Below are positions 38,001 to 48,512 of a stretch of DNA of 64,000 nucleotides, piece after piece (positions within the stretch are counted from its first letter, which is position 1; the number at the start of each line of letters is the position of its first letter). The DNA is from Leidyana gryllorum EB-2025a. Lineage: Eukaryota > Apicomplexa. Under the pieces are notes generated by a model. The model saw only the letters and a list, made by a program, of their open reading frames with translations, searched no databases and was not told where the DNA came from. A program made the position numbers and the translations under genes. The stretch covers positions 186,001 through 250,000 of the forward strand of contig JBLWGC010000035.1 of assembly GCA_048772705.1 (NCBI GenBank), written 5' to 3'.

Positions 38001-40057
38001 TCTTTAGTCAAGAGCGATGCGGCAAATCTGGTGAACGGTCCCTTACCGATATATGTTGGTAAATGTGAGAAGTTGTTAGTTGAAGGATCTCGAAACGAGG
38101 TGAGTATCTTTAGATTTAAAATCCAATCTCTGCAGATTCCAACGAGGCTGGATGCCGCCAAAGAGTCATGGGTAACGAGTGTCCGGCGTTTCGTGCAGTC
38201 CAACGCTGACTTGACAACCAGTACCGTCATCAAGAATCAATTGGGCTCGACTGTATTGGACTCCAAGACACGAATATTAGGTGATGAACTCCAACAATTG
38301 GAGAGCCGGCAACTGAATAAGAAGATGCGTCAAAATGCTAATGCTCTGGGAACCTCGCGCCAGAATTCTTCGAGAATCAACCCGCTGTCTCTGGTCTTTG
38401 GAACCAATGGCGAGGATGGATCCGATTCTGATCTTTCTGTGTCAGACTTCGACGATTGCGAGAACGAGATTGAGGCTGAGGCTGAAGAGGAGATAGAGGA
38501 AGAAGAGGAACAGGAAGAAGAGGTGGAACAGGAAGAGGAGGTTGAGGTGGTGAAGAATGACACCACACCGGTTGTCAATGTCAAATACGTGCGAAGCGTA
38601 AGTACTCCCTCCCAACACAGAGGTTTGAAACCTCTTGAATGCAGAAAGAGAATGACACACCATGGAATGTGGACGGTTTGAAGCGGGCATTGGGGGGACA
38701 GAACGCCGACATCGACACAAGCTGCGTGAGGCCTCTGAGACGCTGCGCTCTTTCCACCAAGTTCGGACCCTTACGAGCAGACTTCCCCCCACAGATGTGG
38801 TCCACCGCCAATTACCATCCTGCTGGATGGGACAATACCATCCGACGCGTCCGAAACATTATCTACATTCTCGAGATTGAGATCCTGGACAAATCAAAAG
38901 AAGCTTTCGCCCAACGCCTGGTCAGCGCCCAGATGCTCTTCAATGTCATGAAACCCGAGAACAAATCGGAGATTGATGATACCACCGTGTGGCATCTGCT
39001 GAATCTGCTCAACGTGACCGAAGTCAGCAACGCCACGGGCCTTGTTGGTCCGAACTCGGGTGGCATCGACGAGGCTTCAACTCGTGCATTGCAACGGATC
39101 GCCATGAGCGTACAGCCCCAAGGTGAGCACCTCAACGATTGTGTGCCATTTCTACTTTCAGATGGAGTTATGCCGTGGAATTGGGAAAACATTGCTCGTT
39201 TCCTGTTCGCCGAGTACGCCAACACTCTGTTAGTTGAAGATGAGGGTGGGGACGCCATTTTCCGGGCTGACGCCATGCCCCACGCCAGTGTATATAATCA
39301 ATCCTCCGGTTGCCATTATGTGGCACTCACCCTCCGAGAAGCGGAGATGGTTCGAAACATGATGCACCGTATATTACAAGGCGGGAGGAACACAGCCGAG
39401 CTCTTTGGAGTACGCTTGGCCCTCAGATTAGGTCTTGCGGACTTCAGACCCATTGACTGCCGTCTCACCGTCCTCGAACAGAAACTGTCGGCCCAGCGAG
39501 CTGAAGCTTTCGCTGCCTTCAAGTTCCTTGCTGGCCAAACCACGTTTAGGCCCAGTGAGGAAAAGTACCTCAGCGAGTTTCTGAGTCGCCTGCCGGAGGA
39601 GCTTCTGGTCGCCTACATGCAAGAAAATGCTTTCAGACGGCGACGTCTGCGGATACCCACAGCACTGACAGCTCTACTCAAGGAGAGATTGTCAGATGTC
39701 AGTACATTGGATTCTCCCTCGTCGGGTGAGACTGCTCAGCAAACACGCGCGCTGCAGGGCTTGTTGAAACGCATAATGAGGCAACGGTCTCTTGATGCTC
39801 CAGCATTGCTGCGCGAGCTGGGCCTGCTGCAGAGTGAAAGTACCCCGCCACTACGAGCTTCGGACACGACACTCCTCTCCCAGCCCCTCGACGATCTTCT
39901 ACCTCCTGAGATCACTGTAGGCACATTGCTAGTGTGGTTGGTGCGTGCTGGGCTACGTTTGTCGCCCCACAAGGCACAGAATTTGTCGTTTGTTTTGATC
40001 ACTGCATTCGATGGAAGAATTGTTACACTGCCAGCCCTCCAACGGGTGACTGACTGA
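26015..40057 (+). CDS. Giant DUF3638/DUF3645 helicase-like protein (about 4,427 aa)
   Basis: Sixteen exons with 15 introns of 36-64 nt. Exon starts are 26015, 27023, 27602, 27958, 28269, 28550, 28928, 29210, 29546, 29916, 32072, 36559, 37667, 38136, 38645 and 39162. Exon lengths sum to 13,284 nt. Around residue 2,860 (nt 35130) there is a Walker-A-like LMMGQGKTTVICPLLATVLA followed by VVQVVPNN. Near residue 3,105 there is LIMDEVDTVLHPQKSELRWP. Exon 12 begins near the DUF3645-type LAVPFVGKDTPSESSEF. These match the DUF3638/DUF3645 families, large conserved eukaryotic proteins of unknown function with NTPase-like motifs. A D/E-rich segment lies near nt 38450. The N-terminal 2,800 residues are unrecognised. 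The end at 40057 is an in-frame stop 60 bp before PAM16. Confidence 0.85.
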
Positions 40058-40117
40058 TTGCCACAGCCCCAGAAACCCACGTCCCTGGACACAAATTTTG
40101 TGTGAAAATCCTACCAA

Positions 40118-40668
40118 ATGCTTCTGGCCAAATCCTATTTGATGTGAGTGAGTGATATTTGTCGTATCGGCGACGATTTGATTCAATCAGATTAGCTCGC
40201 TACGGCTCCCTGGCCGCATTGACCGCTACTCGCCATTGGGCAGTGGGGAGCATCAATACTTTGTATCAGAGTAGGCACGAGGTTTGCTCTAATTTGATAC
40301 TGCCAGCAATCCGCAGCACTCTTGGCTCAAGTGAAGTCCGCGACTTTAGAGCTGCAGACTACCCGAGGCAGTGGCCGAACTCAGAATGGCAATCAACTCA
40401 TGTCGCAAAGTTTGTTTCCAAGACGTTTAACCAAAACTGAGGCGCTCAAGATATTGGGTTTTGAGGAACCTACGCAGTCTATCTCTCGGGACCAACTGCA
40501 GGAAGTAAGTATCGGTCTTCTCCACTTCAAATGACAGATGATCAGCGTTACGAGACTCTAATGATCCAAAATCAACCAAACCCCAGACGAGGGTATGGGG
40601 GATCTCCATATATCCAGACCAGAGTTCATCAGTCTTGGCGACTCCTCAAACGTCAACTTAAAAATTGA
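40118..40668 (+). CDS. PAM16: PAM16/Tim16 (Magmas) import-motor J-like subunit
   Basis: Four exons, 40118-40143, 40191-40281, 40307-40504 and 40546-40668, give 145 aa. The intron 40282-40306 is only 25 nt and is required to keep frame. The J-like region reads LTKTEALKILGFEE...ISRDQLQERYETLMIQNQP, with no HPD, and ends GGSPYIQTRVHQSWRLLKRQLK, matching the C-terminal GGSFYLQSKV-type helix. PAM16 binds Pam18 and regulates mitochondrial Hsp70 at the TIM23 motor in the inner membrane. The N-terminal hydrophobic segment GSLAALTATRHWAV is family-typical. It converges on the NASP gene with 17 bp between stops. Confidence 0.8.
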
Positions 40669-40685
40669 GCCGGGAAGTTTTAAAC

Positions 40686-41980
40686 TCACTCTTCCCGGGT
40701 CTGTCGTCGTCCGCCAACTCGACCCAAGTCAACGGGCTCCGCCTCATCCATCTGCTGCAGGGCCGCGGCCTCTTCCGCCATCTGCTCCGACTCTTTCACC
40801 AATTTCCCCTCTTCTTGCTCGAAATCCTCCAACTGACGGACTAGATCTGGCTTGAAGTCCTCCAAGATTGCTTTGCGTTCCGGGGAAGCGGTTGGCAGCT
40901 CAGCTTCGATGAGTGCAACAGCGAACTGCAGCCAGAGACTCTAAGAAACACTTCTATTCGTCCAACTTACGCGGAAAAGAATAATTGCCCGCACATCGCC
41001 AAGACCGACGAAGGAGTGCGCCAATGGCACAGCTACCTGGAGCCCCTCACTGTATGGGAGCCCATATGTTGCACAAGTTTGTAGTGCGTTGGTGAATTCC
41101 TGTGACACGAATACGCGATTTCACGCTCTTTTTACTCCTTACCATCACTGCTTCTTCGTGTTTCATGTGCACTTGACAGAAGTCTCCAAGACGCAAGCGA
41201 GTAAAGACACAATTCTTGAGTGTCTTCAATATCTCAGGACTGTGGTCCTGGACCTGCCAAAGCTGCAAGACCGCGAGTGTTACTGACTTGGAATCTTTCG
41301 ACTCGTCCATATCCTCAATTTGGAGAGCCAAGGCCCCCGAAATGTCTTGACAGTCGCCTTTCTTCAAGGTTCCTGTGCTCTCGAGTTCTTCAATCTTCTT
41401 CTGATAGCACACCCGGGCAACATCCAAAGATTCCCAAGCAATCTACAAAAGAACGAGAGCACCCTTTCAGGTTCAAAGTGAGTGTCTGAACAATTTACCT
41501 TGAGATTGTCATCACCGTGATCATCGGGACCCCCACTGAAGAGCCCAGCTGTACTCTCCTCCACCTTGAGGAGCATGTTGCCGTACGCTAGCCAATAATC
41601 CGCAATCGCAGATGACACTTCAGGGTTGCCTCCAGCCACGCTGGAACAAATGTTATGTAACTGATAGATGTGGCTCACTATTTCTGTATCGCAGCTTGGA
41701 AACACAGAATTGCCCGATCGTGATTACCCTCCTTCTCCGCCGTATTGCCAAGTTCGAAGATAGAACCATGGTCCATACCACTCAGCTCCTCATCCATCTC
41801 CATCGAAGCACTTTCCGATGATGTAGAACTTGCGTCGGACACCTCAGAACCGCTTTCCCCTTCTACACCATCATCCACCTTGGTAATTCCCTCAGTAGTT
41901 TCCGTGATCTCTTCCTTCCCAACAGCCACCTCCATCTCCTGACGCTGCACCTGCTCATTGCTGATTTTCTGTCGCGCCAT
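40686..41980 (-). CDS. NASP/SHNi-TPR histone chaperone
   Basis: Five exons, 41980-41679, 41640-41499, 41442-41143, 41099-40971 and 40940-40686, give 375 aa; introns are 30-56 nt. The N-terminus has an acidic Ser/Glu-rich stretch. TPR-like helices include FELGNTAEKEGNHDRAILCF, SSAIADYWLAYGNMLLKVEE and AWESLDVARVCYQKKIEELE, with LKTLKNCVFTRLRLGDFCQV further on. The helix pattern and the AW-E-LDVAR element match the SHNi-TPR family, which binds H3-H4 (and linker histone in animals) before nucleosome assembly. A C-terminal coiled coil with Q/E-rich ALQQMDEAEP follows. Its start is 49 bp from the divergent RRM gene. Confidence 0.75.
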
Positions 41981-42029
41981 GATGGAAGGATTACTAACTC
42001 CACAGTGCAGTGTTTTTTTTTCTTTGCCA
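41981..42029. promoter_or_regulatory. 49-bp divergent spacer between the NASP and U1A/U2B''-like genes
   Basis: Contains a T9 run (gtttttttttc) near the plus-strand start; likely a shared promoter. Confidence 0.35.
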
Positions 42030-42431
42030 ATGGACGTGACCCCAGCCCCCACACTATACTGTCGCAACCTCGACGACAGGGTACACGTCAATGACTTGAA
42101 AGCTAATTTATTTGAATTCTTCATTCCCCATGGAGAAATCATTGCTATCGAAGCTCGAGTCACCAAAAAGATGCGGGGGCAAGCATTTGTGGTCTTCCGT
42201 GACGTCAATGCTGCAATAGCAGCCCTTCGAAAACAACAAGGGAAGACCTTCATGGGGAAGCCCATCGTTATAGAGTTTGCGCGAAATAAGTCGGATGCCA
42301 CCGCTCATCTGGACGGTACTTACCGACCCAGAAAGCGGAATATAGAGCAAACTGGAGAAGCTGGTGACAGGAATATGACCGGGGGCTCTAACAAGGTATT
42401 GAAACAAGATGAAATAGCAACGGGCTCTTGA
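42030..42431 (+). CDS. U1A/U2B''-type spliceosomal RRM protein
   Basis: 133-aa single-exon protein with one RRM. RNP2 is LYCRNL and RNP1 is RGQAFVVF, within a KKMRGQAFVVFRDV segment diagnostic of U1A/U2B''. The middle KPIVIEFARNKSD corresponds to the third-strand region. A short C-terminal basic/Thr-rich tail follows, with no second RRM, so U2B''-like (or the merged U1A/U2B'' form) is more likely than metazoan U1A. It acts in U2 and/or U1 snRNP, fitting the intron-rich gene set here. Confidence 0.88.
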   Translation: MDVTPAPTLYCRNLDDRVHVNDLKANLFEFFIPHGEIIAIEARVTKKMRGQAFVVFRDVNAAIAALRKQQGKTFMGKPIVIEFARNKSDATAHLDGTYRPRKRNIEQTGEAGDRNMTGGSNKVLKQDEIATGS

Positions 42432-42498
42432 GCAATAATGCCGGCCGGAAACACGTGCGGAGACACGCAATCGAACACACACCAGCACAACTCACTGA

Positions 42499-44134
42499 AT
42501 GAAGAATCTTATTTGTGTTTATGCTGCTGGTGCGGTGGCACTAGCTGGTGGGGCTGTGTCAGGCGCTATGGATACTGGTCGGTTCCACGATAACAACTCA
42601 ATTGCATGTCACTTTTCTTCCTGCAGTACCACCGATAGCAACTTGCAACAAAGGATACTCTGACAATGGGTCTGCTTGCATGATCGTGGAATTTGCCGAA
42701 CCACAAACCTTGTGCCCCAAAGGAGCAACTTTTGAGCATGGACAATGCATAGTTCTGAACAAATCAGCAGCGGAATACGTGTGTCCCGATGGGGCCATGT
42801 CAAAAGGCAAGAAATGCGAGGTCCTCGAGACTGCCGCTCCCACCTTGGAATGCGCCAAGGGCTTCACGGCTGCGAATGGCTCCTGTACGAGGACTGATTA
42901 CTATCCTGCGGAAAGAACGTGTCCGAAAGGATATAAACTGGACAAAGATGGTGGCTGCATCAGACATGTCAAGTGCGATGAGAAGGATTACGGTAAGTCA
43001 AGCATGTCGTTTAAATTGGTACCATTTTTGTGATCAGTTTGCCCCCCTGGCCTGGTCCAATCAGGCAAGCAATGTCTATTCTACGAGACTGTTCCTCCTG
43101 TGTTCACGTGCCCACATAACCACATCCTCCAAGGCGATCTGTGTGTGAAAGGAGAGAAAGGGGAGCCCAAGATTGTGTGTCCAAAGGGCTACAAGGTCGA
43201 AGGCAACATGTGCTCAATCGTTTCCAAGGTTGAGGCTGAGGTTTCCTGTCCCCAGGGTGTTCCAGCTGGTCACAAATGGTGCGAAGTGGAGGTGACCTCA
43301 GCTCCGACTATCACCTGTCCCAAAGGTATGGATTTGGTGGGCGCGCAATGTCAACGCCTCGAAACGGCGACTCCCCAGATCCATTGCGACAAAGGATTCA
43401 GCCATGTCAATGGCCGTTGCGTCAGTAGCGAGAAGATCCCAGCAGTGTATGGCTGTCCTGATGGGATCTTGGCTGATGGCAAGCATTGCATGATCAAAGA
43501 GCTTGTTCCTCCAACCAGAACTTGTCACGACGGATATGAGTACTCCAATGATGGGTGCCACAAGCAACACACCAAACCTGTCTCGATGGAATGCCCGAAA
43601 GGCTACAAAGTGGAAGGAAATACCTGTGTTGGATTCGTTAAAGAAAAAGCTGCTCAAGCAACCTGTCCTCACAGTACCGAGATCATTCCAGCTGAATTAT
43701 ACTGCAAGAAAGGAACCTTGGATCAGAATGGCATGTGTGTTTTGCTGTCTGGTACCGAGCCCGATGCTCGTTGCCCTAAAGACTACAAGTTCGACGGACT
43801 AGGTGGCTGTGTGCGAAAGGTGGGAGTACCAGCCCGTGCCGTGTGTCCTTCCGGCCGCGTCGAGAAACACGGATACTGTGAGGATCTGCTCGTTTCCTCT
43901 CCAGAGATCAGTTGCCCCAAGGGGTACATCCTCGGGTTGGATGGACAATGTTCTCGGAGTCAAGTCAAGCCTTATGTTCTTGCGTGCCCAGACGGCTACA
44001 AGCTTCACAACGGAGCTTGCATGCCGAAAGTTCACACATACTTCCTACAAGCCGGACCCCCCGTTGCTGCCACCAACGTGATAGCTGGGCCAATGATGGA
44101 TGGTGGGAAGCATGGAGGACATCATGGATACTAA
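42499..44134 (+). CDS. Secreted Cys-rich oocyst-wall-type protein (COWP-like)
   Basis: Exons 42499-42577, 42627-42992 and 43038-44134 give 513 aa. The N-terminus MKNLICVYAAGAVALAGGAV is a signal peptide. The mature part consists of repeated modules with paired cysteines, most of the form CPKGY...G-x-C, for example CPKGYKLDKDGGC and CPKGYKVEGN with CS. The tail ends GGKHGGHHGY. Repeated Cys spacing of this kind, with CPKGY motifs, is characteristic of apicomplexan oocyst wall proteins, which are disulfide-cross-linked in the cyst wall. Donors include gtcggt (42578) and gtaagt (42993); the unusual first donor makes exon 1 slightly less sure. Confidence 0.8.
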
Positions 44135-44994
44135 GGTGGAATAATGCTACAGGTTAATGCTTTTTACCCTGTGATTTTTCTGTGTCACTGGTGGAGAGGT
44201 GAAGAACTCAAGTTTGGTATCATGTCTTGGTAATGCTGTGAATAGCCCGACGGACTTAAGCTACTATATGTTAATCCAGCCAAACCCCGAAGCGTTTGGC
44301 AGGTTTCTCCAGCAAGTTTCTGAAGCTTTGTCGCCCAGGGCACAGTCCACAGGGGATACAGCTTATCCGTGTCCACGCTTCGCTGAAGGGTGATTAGGCA
44401 TCACAACCGGGGCAGTGTTTGCTTTAGCCATTTTGGTTTTGTTTGGAAGCTGTGCTCACGGCTGCTCCTGAGTGAGCGATGATGGTTGACTCAAAAAGTA
44501 CGAGCCTCTGTCCATCTCGGCATTCTTTCAACCAGTTTATCCGAGGTTCGTGGATGACATCCTCAATATCGTGCGCGGGGGCATGGATTTCCCTGGGCTC
44601 TTGCTCGTGAAACCCCCAGACTTGAACAAGCACATGCATCACGGCAGGGAGAATCTCTTGGAAAGCCCGTCAGCTCATAAATGAAAGCTGGTACCATGGT
44701 TCTTGGACTCTTGTCATCGCCGACCTTCTGGCAGTGTACTCTATGTATTGAGAAGTTTCCTCGCTCTGGTGAAGGGAGAACTCTGGGGGCGAAGACGGGG
44801 ATGCTCTCACCGGACTCCCGAGGTTTGTCGACGGAATGAATTGACATCAAGATCGCCGATCATGCAGAGGCTTGCATTTCAAGCAGGTGGTCTTCGCCCG
44901 CGTCGGTCCAGGTCCTACAGAGCTGCGAAGATGCAAGGCAAAGCTTCACGATCGACTTGAAGAACAGCACTAGTAGTATCGGGTGGAGTGGCAT
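44135..44994. other. Intergenic region, 860 bp, mostly without genes
   Basis: Follows the oocyst-wall-type gene. It holds the 3' UTR and, at 44424-44850 on the minus strand, two short overlapping frames that look protein-like but need a frameshift or splice to join. From about 44940 the sequence is homologous to the upstream module of the F-box-like family. Confidence 0.4.
44424..44850 (-). pseudogene. Possible degraded coding relic, unrecognised
   Basis: Two minus-strand frames (44850-44563 and 44642-44424) read a protein-like segment (HAPAHDIEDVIHEPRINWL, then DGQRLVLFES). They overlap in different frames with no clear splice sites. It could be a broken gene or chance. Confidence 0.2.
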
Positions 44995-45024
44995 ATTGGA
45001 CTGCGGTCGAATTGAGTTCTTTTC

Positions 45025-45430
45025 ACCCAACCTCTTGGGCTCAGGTGTTCGGCTTTCTCCGAATCGGTGAAGTCTGTAAAGTGAGATGGATCTCCAAGCA
45101 GACGTTAGCCCGCAGTGTGGGATATTCTGCGGAAAGCGCTGGATGACGAGTAAAACTCGCGAGAGAGCCGTATCGGAGCGAGAAACTAAAGCTGTTCAAT
45201 GTGTGGTGGACATTTGTGATCTCACCGCAGGATACTCTGCGGCGCCCCGTGAAAAGCTTCAAATCCCTCAAAGGACCCGTCGGGTGGTTCAGTCTCTATG
45301 ACATGGGGTATTTGGAGCGGATGTTGGAAGAGAGTCGTGGAAGATTTGGACGAACACGGCCCTCTGCGTTTATGCCACAAATGCCGTCTTCTGGCGAAAA
45401 CTCCAGAAATTGGTGCCGTCCGAGGGCTGA
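45025..45430 (+). pseudogene. F-box-like family copy, internally deleted (psi-1)
   Basis: Starts in the conserved LLGSGVRLSPNR-type reading of the family N-terminus but lacks the start codon. It then jumps from about codon 32 directly to the region before the family's C-terminal part, deleting over 1.4 kb. The 3' end retains the conserved GYLERMLEESRG-like sequence with changes and the terminal stop. Degenerate nonfunctional copy on the same strand as copy A. Confidence 0.75.
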
Positions 45431-46069
45431 AAAGTTGAGAGCATTTCCGACAATGGGACAACAGGTGATCCCACCCAGCCGAAAGGCGGTCGAGGAGCTC
45501 GGCGTTGGAGTAGTGTCATTGGCGGCGCTGTCACCCTGGAATCAGTTTGGGTCTCAATCAAAGATATCGAGCGATTCTGAACGAACAGAGTTGTCGGTAT
45601 TCGAAGGCGGGCTCGCCGGAGTCGATTGATTTGTTACCGCGTCCAGTGTCGATAGCTTGGATCAGGACTGTGTGACAGGTGAGGTGATTCGGCGCTGCGA
45701 CAAGACTTGATCTGAAAACTCGTCCGTAGTGGGATGACGACTTGTAGGCGTAGTCCATTCGCCCTGTGTGAATCGTCCCCATCTAGCGGTATCACTAGTG
45801 GATTTTTAGTTCCCTTTTTGACCATCGTCTAATTCAATTAACGTAGAGCACACACGTGTCTGTGTCTCCTATGGACTGGCAGGGGACATACTGCCTAAGT
45901 GAGCTTAACTGGGGTGGTGAACGGGGGGCCCAACATCCAGATCGAGTAGCTAATCCCAATAGATCAAGACTGAAGGACTCTGGCATCCGAGCGAGATTGC
46001 TAACGGGGTCGGGTCGGGTCCAGTAGAATTTTAGATTGCGGTCGGATTGAGTTTTTTTGACCCTCAACA
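45431..46069 (+). repeat. Family intergenic/promoter module upstream of copy A
   Basis: 639 bp homologous to the other inter-copy modules. Contains CACGTG within gagcacacacgtgtctg, and GGGTCGGGTCGGGTC about 50 bp before the ATG, followed by tagaattttagattgcgg. In this module the GGGTC unit occurs three times in succession. Confidence 0.85.
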
Positions 46070-48046
46070 ATGCCCGACCTCCGCCCAATCTTTTGGGCTC
46101 AGGTTTTCGACTTTCTGCGAATCGGTGAAGTCTGTAAAGTGAGACGGGTCTCCAAGCAGACGTTAGCCGCTTTGAGGGATATATTCACATCCCGTCATTT
46201 AGTGATCGAAGTGAAAAGGGTTTATTTATTGCCGGGATTGGGTGACAGAGCTGTGAGAGAGAAAAAGAGATATCTATGTTCGCTGCCTCCGCGGCCCTGG
46301 AGCCTGGACCACCGAGATTGGGAAAGGTACACTTGGGACGACTTTGTTGACTCCGGTCCCTTTCCACTCACGAAGTGTCCCACAATTGCCGATGCCGATC
46401 AGTATGCGATCGACGAATGGAGACTCGATCCCGAGGGAGGCTTCGATCAGTGGTTGGAGAGAACGGGTCGGAAACCGGACACACTGAAGACGATAAGAAT
46501 CGTCGGACTTTCAGCAGCCGTGGAAGAGATTCTGAGCACTTTGAGCGAACGCCAATGTGAAGCCGTTGGAGACTTCTGTTCTGACCCCTTGAGAACTACG
46601 CCGATCACTTTGTTGACAAATACCGTGGAAGAGGGCGCGATGTGGTTCCCTTATTGTACTGTACCGTTCTTGTGCAATCCTGGGGAATGTTGGGTCGGCC
46701 CTCAATCGAAGGCGAGTTCACCGGGGTTGTTGAGTCCCGAGTTCCAGCGTCTACGCTCACATTGGGAAAGCACCGAAGGGGTTGGGGGAGTCGGCGATAT
46801 CGAAAATTTTGCTTCGCTGGCGTTCTCGCAGTTCTGTTACTCCACCGCCTTCTCTCCACAGAATCTTTTGAAACTTTGTCGATACTGTCGTGAGAGAGCC
46901 GGGACGGAAGCGTGTGAGATTGACCATTTGCGTTCTTCACAGGCGGGGGGTTATGTCTACACTCACACCCCGTGGCACCGCCTGAAGCCCTTCGACAAGT
47001 TGCCTCCTTGGCTCGGATGGGTCCCTGCGGTTAGAGCGGGACTGCTGGACGCCGAACCTTCCGAGGGCCCCCAGAAAGAGTTCAGATCGACGGATAGCGA
47101 CATCACTTCAGACTCCGACACCAATGACAAACGACATTCTCGGCACTGTAAGGGGACGTCACCGAGTTCGAAGCGGAGACGATTGTCTTTAGCCGAAATG
47201 GCGGAAACTCGATATTTCGTTGTGAAAACGCTGACGCCCGAAGAGCGCTGGCGACTTCAAAGCTACCTGAGATCGGCGGAAAATCTCGAATATCTCGAAG
47301 CCCGTTTCTGTGACTGGGCGATCATCGACCCGCAGGACTCCGCACTGTTACCCGAGAAATGCGTCCGAAGCTGTCGCATGAAGCATCTGCCCTCCAATAT
47401 GGAGAAGGCATTGCGGCTTAAGGAGGTAATCATAAAACACCAAATCTCTCAGATTGTGACGGATTTGGTGACACATCCGAGAGACATATTGTGGACTTAT
47501 TTGGTCCTCCACGAAGTCCAACTCCTCACCGGACGTTCTGTGAGATTGGGATTGCACGGAATAGCCTTCCTGGAGGAGCCCTGGACGACAGTTCTGCTGG
47601 AATTGGTGTCTGGACAGTGCCATCGGGAGACATTATACAAAGTGTTGCAGCACATCGGGGCGCCCATCAGCAACGATCTCTGGAAGTTGGAGGTGAAAAC
47701 TGCCGCAGTGTGGGAGACTCTGCGGGAAGCGGTGGATGAACAGTTACACCCGGGAGAGATAGTCGGCCGTATCGAGGGCGAGAAACTACAGCGGTTCAAT
47801 GAGTGGTGGACATCTTTGATCTCAGCGCAGGACACTCTGAGGCGCCCCGTGAAAAGCTTCAAATCCCTCAAAGGACCCGTCGGGTGGTTCAGTCTCTATG
47901 ATATGTGGTATTTGGAGCGGGTGTTGGCAGGTGACCACGACACATTGAAGTCGTGGAAGATTTGGACGGATACGCCCGTCTCCATTTATGCCACAACTGC
48001 CGTCTTCTGGCGAAGACTGCAGAAATTAGTGCCGTTCGAGGGCTGA
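46070..48046 (+). CDS. F-box-like family protein, copy A (658 aa)
   Basis: Intronless, unlike most neighbours. The N-terminal LRPIFWAQVFDFLRIGEVCK, then VRRVSKQTLAAL, matches the F-box pattern (L-P...I-F-FL...L...V-C-K), so a role in SCF-type ubiquitination is inferred. A long alpha-helical part follows, with a CxxC-like pair (CRYCRERAGTEACEI), a Ser/Asp-rich stretch, a KRRRLSLAEM basic patch (possible nuclear signal) and a conserved C-terminal domain (ILWTYLVLHEVQLLTGR). Copy A has the alpha form at all three cassettes: about residues 62-108, 166-200 and 242-257. Partner and substrate are unknown. No known F-box substrate domain is recognised. Confidence 0.7.
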   Translation: MPDLRPIFWAQVFDFLRIGEVCKVRRVSKQTLAALRDIFTSRHLVIEVKRVYLLPGLGDRAVREKKRYLCSLPPRPWSLDHRDWERYTWDDFVDSGPFPLTKCPTIADADQYAIDEWRLDPEGGFDQWLERTGRKPDTLKTIRIVGLSAAVEEILSTLSERQCEAVGDFCSDPLRTTPITLLTNTVEEGAMWFPYCTVPFLCNPGECWVGPQSKASSPGLLSPEFQRLRSHWESTEGVGGVGDIENFASLAFSQFCYSTAFSPQNLLKLCRYCRERAGTEACEIDHLRSSQAGGYVYTHTPWHRLKPFDKLPPWLGWVPAVRAGLLDAEPSEGPQKEFRSTDSDITSDSDTNDKRHSRHCKGTSPSSKRRRLSLAEMAETRYFVVKTLTPEERWRLQSYLRSAENLEYLEARFCDWAIIDPQDSALLPEKCVRSCRMKHLPSNMEKALRLKEVIIKHQISQIVTDLVTHPRDILWTYLVLHEVQLLTGRSVRLGLHGIAFLEEPWTTVLLELVSGQCHRETLYKVLQHIGAPISNDLWKLEVKTAAVWETLREAVDEQLHPGEIVGRIEGEKLQRFNEWWTSLISAQDTLRRPVKSFKSLKGPVGWFSLYDMWYLERVLAGDHDTLKSWKIWTDTPVSIYATTAVFWRRLQKLVPFEG

Positions 48047-48512
48047 GGAGCTGAGAGCGGGTTTGACTGTACATAAACCAAACCCACAGTGAGTGAGAAG
48101 AGGTGTTGAGTGGTCCATATTGCAAGACATGGCACTCCCGGGCAGTTTTGGCGAGAACAGTGGTGTGCAGCGTTGCTGCTAACCGGAGATCGGCGGAAAA
48201 TCTGAGGGATATCCGAGTTGTTTCCGTGATGAAGTGAAGGTGAACTCGAGACATTGCGTAGACTTTCGCTCGCCTACCGAGTCCAAGTGCATTGAACCCT
48301 CGCTGAGCTCTTCGAAGTGGTACGTCACTTTGAGACATACAAAGATGGGCAACTCAAGGTGGAGTTGGGCTACCGTTTGGGCATCTACACACAAAAGGTG
48401 GTGATAAGTTACCTCAAGTTGCACCGTTGGTTTGATTACATCTTTCTTTTATTCGTTATACGGCGGTTTGCTATTGAATTTAGTTTGAGGAGACAATAAA
48501 CACGAACACATA
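48047..48512. other. Spacer between copy A and the Hsp70-like pseudogene
   Basis: 466 bp without a gene. A 7-bp inverted repeat (GGGTTTG ... CAAACCC, 48058-48086) lies just after copy A's stop; otherwise nothing notable. Confidence 0.4.

Noticed and set aside
40058-40117. Extending the giant protein past 40057 through a short intron into the PAM16 first exon
   Set aside because: Would need a very short intron and would use PAM16's own start region; the in-frame stop at 40057 and the clean PAM16 model are simpler.
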